Source: Streptomyces sp. GESEQ-35 (GTDB lineage Bacteria > Actinomycetota > Actinomycetes > Streptomycetales > Streptomycetaceae). From it: a stretch of DNA of 64,000 nt. Location of the stretch: positions 146,600-210,599 of the forward strand of contig NZ_JAFFSX010000019.1 of assembly GCF_017948485.1 (NCBI RefSeq), given 5' to 3'. Of this stretch, positions 58,997-64,000 are shown piece by piece. A model generated the notes under the pieces. That model saw only the letters and a program-made list of their open reading frames with translations, was not told the origin of the DNA and ran no database searches. Numbering within the stretch: the first letter of the stretch is position 1; each line of letters opens with the position of its first letter. A program made the position numbers and the translations under genes.

Positions 58997-60055
58997 ATGG
59001 CACTTCGATCACGTTCACGCGCAGCGACCGTAAGCAGCGGCCCGGGCCGCGGCCCCGCCTCCGACAGCCGCACCCGCCATCGCCGCCTGCACCCACGGAG
59101 CCGGGCCCGGCACCGATATGCGTCGGCGGAAGAACTCCGCCGCCGCGCGGAGATCCTCTTCGCCGAACGCGCCGTTCGGCGGGGGGAGTTGGGGGAGGTG
59201 ACGGCGGGTCGGGGCGGGGGTGCGGGTACCCCTGATGTTCCGGATGCCGAGCCTCACATCCCGTATGCCGACATGGATGTCGGTGCCGGTGCCGGTGCCG
59301 GTGCCGGTGCCGGTGCCCAGGCCCGGCCGGGCGTGAGGGCTTGGCGGGATCGGGTCGGGCCGGGGTTGCGGGAGCGAATGCCGGTGTGGCTTCAGGCGAG
59401 GTGCGGGCTGGAGCGGAGGAGCGTGGTCGCGCTCGCCGCGCTGCTGGTCGTCGCCGCGGCCTTCGCCGTGCAGCACTTCTGGACCGGCAGGACCCAGCCC
59501 GTACGCCCGCCCGAGATCGTGCGGGCGGCGGCTCCGTTCGAGGAAGAGAAAGGCGAGCCGAGCAGGGATCCGGGCGGCCCCACTGCCGGAGGTACCGCAG
59601 CGGCCGAGATCGTGGTGGACGTCAGCGGCAAGGTCCGCGAACCCGGGATCCAGCGGCTTCCCGCGGGCTCGCGGGTCGTCGATGCGCTCCGTGCGGCCGG
59701 CGGGGTCCGCCCCGGTACGAACACCGACGGTCTCAACCGCGCCCGCTTCCTCGTGGACGGAGAGCAGGTGATCGTCGGCGGTCCCGTGGCAGGCGCGGGC
59801 CCGGTCTCGGGCGGTACGGCGGTCGGTGGCCCGGTCGGCTCGGCGGCGGGGGCGGCTCCTGCGGCTCCGGTCGCACTCAACACGGCCACCGTGGAGCAGC
59901 TCGACACCCTGCCGGGTGTGGGACCGGTGCTGGCGCAGCACATCATCGACTACCGCACCCAGCACGGCGGCTTCCGCTCGGTGGACGAGCTCCGCGAGGT
60001 GAACGGCATCGGCGACCGCCGCTTCGCCGATCTACGGGATCTCGTACGGCCATGA
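58997..60055 (+). CDS. comEA: ComEA-type DNA-binding protein (SLBB plus helix-hairpin-helix)
   Basis: This protein of about 352 residues has a basic 130-residue N-terminal region, one membrane helix (VVALAALLVVAAAFAV, about 140-156), an SLBB domain (VVDVSGKVREPGIQRLPAG) and a C-terminal helix-hairpin-helix pair (LPGVGPVLAQHIIDYR, VNGIGDRRFADLRDL). In competent bacteria ComEA binds incoming DNA outside the membrane. GTG 58979 is an alternative start adding six residues. A six-unit GGTGCC repeat encodes a Gly-Ala run. The stop overlaps the comEC ATG. Confidence 0.88.
   Translation: MALRSRSRAATVSSGPGRGPASDSRTRHRRLHPRSRARHRYASAEELRRRAEILFAERAVRRGELGEVTAGRGGGAGTPDVPDAEPHIPYADMDVGAGAGAGAGAGAQARPGVRAWRDRVGPGLRERMPVWLQARCGLERRSVVALAALLVVAAAFAVQHFWTGRTQPVRPPEIVRAAAPFEEEKGEPSRDPGGPTAGGTAAAEIVVDVSGKVREPGIQRLPAGSRVVDALRAAGGVRPGTNTDGLNRARFLVDGEQVIVGGPVAGAGPVSGGTAVGGPVGSAAGAAPAAPVALNTATVEQLDTLPGVGPVLAQHIIDYRTQHGGFRSVDELREVNGIGDRRFADLRDLVRP
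59282..59317 (+). repeat. GGTGCC hexamer repeat in comEA
   Basis: Six uninterrupted GGTGCC units encode a Gly-Ala run between the basic region and the membrane helix. Length changes by one unit would stay in frame. Confidence 0.95.
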
Positions 60056-62673
60056 GCGCGGCCAACGGGCGCGGCAGGCCCGAGCGTGCTGCCCGCGCGC
60101 TCCCTTCAGACTCCGCTGCTTCTGACGCTTCTGACGCTTCTGACGCTTCTGACGCTTCTGACGTTTCCGATGTTTCCAACGAGGCCGGCGTTGCCGGTCT
60201 CCGGCCCTCGGTGCACACCGCCTCCGGCAAGCGGCTCGGCGTTGCCCACCCCCGACAGGAAGGACCGACGGACCTACGACTCGTCCCACCCGCGCTCGCG
60301 GCCTGGGCGACGGCCGCCCTCGCGCTGGACGCCCCGCCGGAGTGGATCACCGGCATCGCGGGAGTGTGCCTGGTCACGGCGGGCGTCCTGTTGGCCATAC
60401 GGCGACGATGGTCCCGAGTCTCGGTCGCCGCAGTCCTCTTCTGTGTCGCCGCGGGCGCCGCCTCCGCGGGGCTGCACGGTGCCGACCTGCGGCGCGGGCC
60501 GGTGCCCGGGCTGGCGCGGGAGTACGCGACCGTGACGGCCGAGGTGGAGGTGACCGCCGATCCCCGGCTCACCCGGCCCCGGATCAGAGGGAATCACGCG
60601 GCGCCGAGCGCCGTGCTGATCGGCGCGGACGTGCGACGCGTCGAGAAGGCGGACGGGACGGCGGTGGCGACACGGGCGCCTGTGCTGTTGATCGTCGACG
60701 CAGGGCCACGCCCCGCCGTCGAGGGACCGGCGGCCTCACCGTGGCTCCGACTGCTGCCCTCCACGCGGCTGTATGTCACCGCACGGATGGCCCCGGCCCT
60801 GGTGGGCGGCGACCGGGTCGCCGCCGTGCTGCGGGTGCGGGACCCTGCGCTGCCGCGGGTCGTCGGGGAGCCGTCGGCGGCGCAGCGGTTCGCGGGGCGG
60901 CTGCGGGCCGGGCTGCGGGAGGCCACGGAGGGGCTGCCGGCGGATGCGCGGGCGCTGTTGCCGGGGCTGGTCGTCGGGGACACCGCACGGATCACTCCGG
61001 AGCTGGATGAGGCCTTCAAGGAGACCGACCTCGCGCACACGCTCGCCGTCTCCGGAAGCAACCTCACGATCATCCTCGCCCTGCTCATCGGCCCGCCAGG
61101 CCTGGCGCAGCGGGTCGAGCGGCGCGGCCTCGCGCCCCGCCTCGGTATCCCGCTGCGGACGACCGCGCTGTTCGGCGGTGTACTCACGCTCGCGTTCGTT
61201 GTGGTGTGCAGACCGGATCCGAGCGTGCTGCGGGCCGCGGCCTGCGGGGTGGTCGTGCTGCTCGCCCTCGCGACCGGACGGCGCAGATCGCTGATCCCGG
61301 CGCTGGCGACGGCCGTACTGCTGCTGGTGCTGTACGACCCGTGGCTGGCCAGGAGTTACGGCTTCCTGCTGTCCGTGCTGGCCACCGGCGCCCTGCTCAC
61401 GATCGCGCCCCGCTGGAGCACCGCGCTGCGGCGACGCCGGGTGCCGCCGCGGCTCGCCGAGGCGCTGGCCGCCGCTGCCGCAGCGCAGGCGCTGTGCGCG
61501 CCGGTCGTCGCGGTGCTGTCGGCGCGGGTGAGCCTGGTGGCGGTGCCGTGCAACCTGCTCGTGGAGTTCGCGGTCGCGCCCGCCACGGTGCTGGGCTTCG
61601 CCGCGCTGGCGACGGCGCCGGTGGCGATGCCGGTGGCCGAGGCGCTGGCGTGGTGCGCGAGTTGGCCGGCCGGGTGGATCGCGGACGTGGCCCGAACCGG
61701 GGCGGCTCTGCCCGGGGCCGGCGTGGACTGGCCGGGCAGCTGGACCGGGGCGGCGCTGCTGGCGCTCGTCACGGTGGTGGTCGTGCTGGTCGGCCGTCGG
61801 CTGCTGCGGCATCCGTGGTGGTGCGGGGCCTGTGGGGTGCTGCTCCTGCTGGTGGTCGTGCAGCCGCCGCCGCTGGCCAGGGTGATCACGGGGTGGCCGC
61901 CGCCGGGCTGGCGGTTGGCGATGTGCGATGTGGGACAGGGCGATGCGCTGGTGCTTGCGGCGGGTGAGGGGGCGGGCGTGGTCGTGGACGCCGGGCCGGA
62001 TCCGACGCTCGTCGACCGGTGTCTGCGCACGCTCGGTGTCACCCGGGTTCCGCTGGTGGTCCTGACCCACTTCCACGCCGATCATGTGGCGGGCCTGCCC
62101 GGGGTGCTGCGTGGACGGGCGGTCGGCGGGATCGAGACGACGGGGCTCGAAGAGCCGGTGGACCAGGCGGAGTTCGTCCGGAGGGAGGCGGCCGCGCGAG
62201 ACATTCCGGTGACGAGAGCCGTCGCCGGGGAACAGCGGCGCACCGGGGCGCTCGGCTGGCAGGTCGTCTGGCCGCCCCCGCCTTCGGCACCGGCGCCGGA
62301 CACGGAGGGGCCGAACGACGCCAGCGTCAGCCTGCTCGTCCGGTCGGCGGGGCTGCGGCTCCTGCTGCTCGGGGACCTCGAACCCCCGGCCCAGCAGGCG
62401 CTGCTGAGGTCGCCGGCGGGAGCGCGGCTGGGCCGCGTGGATGTGCTCAAGGTGGCCCACCACGGCTCGGCATATCAGGACCCTGAGCTCATACGGTGGG
62501 TGTCGCCGCGGCTGGCGTTGATCTCCGCGGGTGCGGACAACCCGTACGGACATCCCGCGCCCGGCACGCTCGCGGCGTTGCGCGCGCAGGGAGCGATGGT
62601 GCTGCGGACGGACGAGGACGGGGCCGTGGCGATCGCGGGTACGGGCGGGGAGCTGCTCGTGGCGCGAGACTGA
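60052..62673 (+). CDS. comEC: ComEC/Rec2 family DNA-uptake channel protein
   Basis: This 873-residue membrane protein has an N-terminal soluble (OB-fold-like, DUF4131) part, a multi-helix competence domain (SGSNLTIILALLI, RSYGFLLSVLATGALL) and a C-terminal metallo-beta-lactamase-like domain with DVGQGDALVL and THFHADHVAGLPG, later HHGS. It is the predicted channel and nuclease-like partner of ComEA. The ATG at 60052 overlaps the comEA stop (ATGA). A nine-base minisatellite encodes Ala-Ser-Asp repeats at residues 23-37. Natural competence is not established in Streptomyces, so the role is open. Confidence 0.92.
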   Translation: MSAANGRGRPERAARALPSDSAASDASDASDASDASDVSDVSNEAGVAGLRPSVHTASGKRLGVAHPRQEGPTDLRLVPPALAAWATAALALDAPPEWITGIAGVCLVTAGVLLAIRRRWSRVSVAAVLFCVAAGAASAGLHGADLRRGPVPGLAREYATVTAEVEVTADPRLTRPRIRGNHAAPSAVLIGADVRRVEKADGTAVATRAPVLLIVDAGPRPAVEGPAASPWLRLLPSTRLYVTARMAPALVGGDRVAAVLRVRDPALPRVVGEPSAAQRFAGRLRAGLREATEGLPADARALLPGLVVGDTARITPELDEAFKETDLAHTLAVSGSNLTIILALLIGPPGLAQRVERRGLAPRLGIPLRTTALFGGVLTLAFVVVCRPDPSVLRAAACGVVVLLALATGRRRSLIPALATAVLLLVLYDPWLARSYGFLLSVLATGALLTIAPRWSTALRRRRVPPRLAEALAAAAAAQALCAPVVAVLSARVSLVAVPCNLLVEFAVAPATVLGFAALATAPVAMPVAEALAWCASWPAGWIADVARTGAALPGAGVDWPGSWTGAALLALVTVVVVLVGRRLLRHPWWCGACGVLLLLVVVQPPPLARVITGWPPPGWRLAMCDVGQGDALVLAAGEGAGVVVDAGPDPTLVDRCLRTLGVTRVPLVVLTHFHADHVAGLPGVLRGRAVGGIETTGLEEPVDQAEFVRREAAARDIPVTRAVAGEQRRTGALGWQVVWPPPPSAPAPDTEGPNDASVSLLVRSAGLRLLLLGDLEPPAQQALLRSPAGARLGRVDVLKVAHHGSAYQDPELIRWVSPRLALISAGADNPYGHPAPGTLAALRAQGAMVLRTDEDGAVAIAGTGGELLVARD
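60118..60180 (+). repeat. GCTTCTGAC nonamer minisatellite in comEC
   Basis: Five perfect GCTTCTGAC units (60118-60162) are followed by two decayed ones (GTTTCCGAT, GTTTCCAAC). They encode Ala/Val-Ser-Asp/Asn repeats. The codons GCT, TCT and GTT are rare here, so the repeat stands out in base use. Confidence 0.95.
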
Positions 62674-62677
62674 GGGC

Positions 62678-63511
62678 ATGAATCCCGCAGAGGTTGATGC
62701 CTATCTCCGTCGTCTGGGAGTCGAGCACCCGGCGTGGCCCACCGTCGACGTCCTGCGCGAGCTGCATCTGCGGCACCTGGAGACGATCCCGTTCGAGAAC
62801 CTGTCGATCCATCTCGGTGAGGAGATCGTGCTGGAGGAGAAGCGGTTGCTGGACAAGCTGGTGGGGGCGCGGCGGGGCGGGTTCTGCTACGAACTCAACG
62901 GAACTTTCGGGGCGTTGCTCACCACGCTGGGGTACGACGTCACGGTTCTCGCGGCCCGGGTGTACGGCGACGAGGGGCGGCTCGGGATTCCGCACGACCA
63001 TCTCGCGCTGAAGGTGCGCACGGTGGACGGGGGTGCGTGGCTGGCCGACGTCGGGTTCGGGGCGCACAGTCACTATCCGCTGGCGTTCGAGGCGCGGGCG
63101 GAACAGCTGGATCCCGGCGGTGTGTTCCGGATCGTCGAGGCGGGGCCGGATGCGGCCGGGGTGCGGGGTGGTTCGGCCGCGGCGACGGATCTGGACGTCG
63201 AACGGGACGGCAAGCCGCAGTATCGGCTGGAGATGCGGCCGCGGGTGCTCGGTGACTTCGTGGCCGGGGCGTGGTGGCACAGCACGTCATCGGCTTCGCA
63301 CTTCGTGCGGTCGCTGGTGTGCTCGCGGGTCACCGAGGACGGAGGGAGGATCACGCTCAGCGGGCGCAAGTTCACGGTGACGGCGGCGGACGGGGCGCGG
63401 GAGGTGGCGGAGCTGGGCTCGGACGCGGAGGTTCTTGCGGTGTATCGGGAGAGGTTCGGGATCGAGCTGGCGGCTGTGCCGGAGGTGCGGAGCCCGAGCC
63501 GGGGTGGCTGA
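62678..63511 (+). CDS. Arylamine N-acetyltransferase
   Basis: This 277-residue enzyme acetylates arylamines or hydrazines with acetyl-CoA. The catalytic triad is visible as RRGGFCYELN (Cys), HDHLAL (His) and LADVGFG (Asp). NAT homologues in actinomycetes also act as amide synthases in ansamycin pathways, but no such pathway is nearby. The ATG at 62678 lies four bases after the comEC stop, so it may be cotranscribed with comEC. Confidence 0.93.
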   Translation: MNPAEVDAYLRRLGVEHPAWPTVDVLRELHLRHLETIPFENLSIHLGEEIVLEEKRLLDKLVGARRGGFCYELNGTFGALLTTLGYDVTVLAARVYGDEGRLGIPHDHLALKVRTVDGGAWLADVGFGAHSHYPLAFEARAEQLDPGGVFRIVEAGPDAAGVRGGSAAATDLDVERDGKPQYRLEMRPRVLGDFVAGAWWHSTSSASHFVRSLVCSRVTEDGGRITLSGRKFTVTAADGAREVAELGSDAEVLAVYRERFGIELAAVPEVRSPSRGG

Positions 63512-63590
63512 TTCGCGGGTGGGCCCGGCCGGCGTGAGTCCGCCTGGGTGGTGGGACGGGGCGGGTGCGGTGGTGCCTGAAAATGGGGGC

Positions 63591-63836
63591 GTGAGTGATG
63601 TGAGACATGTGCTGGTGCTGCCTGACCGGGATGCCGCCGAAGAGACCGTGGAGGCGCTGGGGGAGCGGTTCGGGCTGCGTGAGGAGCCGCAGCTGGTGCG
63701 GGATGCGCTGGCCGGTGAGGACGATGCCGAGGATGCGCAGTGGCTTGTTGTTCTGCGGGATGAGGAGGGGCGGTTGGATCCGGCGGAGCTGGATGCGTTG
63801 GCGGGGGAGTGGGAGGGGTGGCGGGAGGAGCCGTAG
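63591..63836 (+). CDS. Small acidic hypothetical protein (81 residues)
   Basis: The product begins SDVRHVLVLPDRDAAEETVE and ends GEWEGWREEP; it is acidic and mostly helical with a likely alpha/beta fold (RHVLVLPDRD, AQWLVVLRDEEGR). I do not recognise a family. GTG 63591 is chosen because the family-like fold begins there; upstream frame is open but not convincing. GGGGG six bases upstream is a weak ribosome site. Confidence 0.6.
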   Translation: MSDVRHVLVLPDRDAAEETVEALGERFGLREEPQLVRDALAGEDDAEDAQWLVVLRDEEGRLDPAELDALAGEWEGWREEP

Positions 63837-64000
63837 CGCTGCGCTGTGCTTTGCCGGCGGGGGGCGGGGGGGGGGGGGCTGGCTTGGGGGGGGGGGGGGG
63901 TGGGGGTGGGCGGGGGGGATCGCGCAGCCCGGCGCTGACGGGTTGCCGCCGCCTTTTCTTTGGGTCGGGAGCCGCCCTAGGCGGGCCGGAAGGCCGCCGG
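63837..64000. other. Gene-free window end with long G-runs
   Basis: A 13-base G-run (63866-63878) and a 15-base G-run (63886-63900) lie within a strongly G-biased 80 bases, followed by GGGGG-T/C interruptions to about 63918. No gene is visible. Such runs may be real G-quadruplex-forming DNA or a sequencing or assembly artefact. Confidence 0.6.

Noticed and set aside
58979..59100. A second start for comEA at GTG 58979
   Set aside because: It lacks a properly spaced ribosome site, though it remains possible; only six residues differ.

Overview
The window is a 64 kb piece of a Streptomyces (or very close actinomycete) chromosome. The support is very high G+C with G/C-ending codons, many GTG starts, and a gene order (valS-folC-ndk-mreBCD-PBP2-rodA ... 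rne-rplU-rpmA-obgE ... proB-proA ... nadD-LCP-rsfS ... leuS ... comEA-comEC) that I recognise from memory as the Streptomyces coelicolor SCO2615-to-SCO2566 neighbourhood. The assignment is by recognition; no search was run. No phage, insertion sequence or CRISPR array was seen.

Layout. 1-3.4 kb: end of valS, folC, a DUF4233 membrane protein, ndk. 3.7-10 kb: the mreBCD-mrdA-rodA wall-synthesis cluster. 10.1-13.7 kb: a CYTH-CHAD protein and a B12-binding radical SAM protein. 13.7-19.0 kb: a catabolic-looking island (M20 peptidase and tandem Lrp regulator on the minus strand; AbgT transporter and carboxypeptidase G2-like enzyme on the plus strand) that separates the radical SAM gene from its usual DUF2344 partner at 20.2 kb. 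19.1-27.5 kb: a repeat-built membrane protein, DUF2344 protein, RNase E/G, L21, L27 and the GTPase Obg. 27.6-31 kb: an exported FG-GAP propeller protein and a Tat-exported PhoD phosphatase. 31-39 kb: a cell-wall glycopolymer island (sulfotransferase-like, CDP-ribitol synthase-like fusion, TagF-like polymerase, GT2, pyruvyltransferase-like). 39.3-42.4 kb: proB, a small hypothetical, proA. 42.5-46 kb: two related single-pass membrane proteins, an M48 protease, two tiny membrane proteins. 46.1-49.8 kb: nadD, a divergent LCP protein, rsfS, a histidine phosphatase. 49.9-50.8 kb: two identical tRNA-Ala(GGC) genes around two small zinc-ribbon genes. 50.8-53.7 kb: a minus-strand flavo-iron-sulfur/heme electron-transfer pair. 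54-64 kb: leuS with a leucine leader peptide and attenuator, a coiled-coil membrane protein, DegV, ComEA, ComEC, arylamine N-acetyltransferase, a small acidic protein, then a poly-G-rich window edge.

How it works together: most genes serve the cell envelope and growth (elongation machinery, teichoic-type polymers, an LCP-type protein, phosphatase) plus translation and ribosome supply (valS, leuS, tRNAs, L21/L27, Obg, RsfS, RNase E). At least six starts have a TANNNT -10 element 6-7 nt upstream, implying leaderless transcripts; one of these is the leuS leader peptide.

The most novel-looking items are the two-gene redox module with NADPH-oxidase-like heme spacing and a degenerate NuoF-type cluster motif, the leaderless leucine attenuator, the AbgT/carboxypeptidase island, the LCP protein without the usual Arg/Asp motifs, the paired membrane proteins sharing an N-terminal motif, and the PLG-repeat protein.
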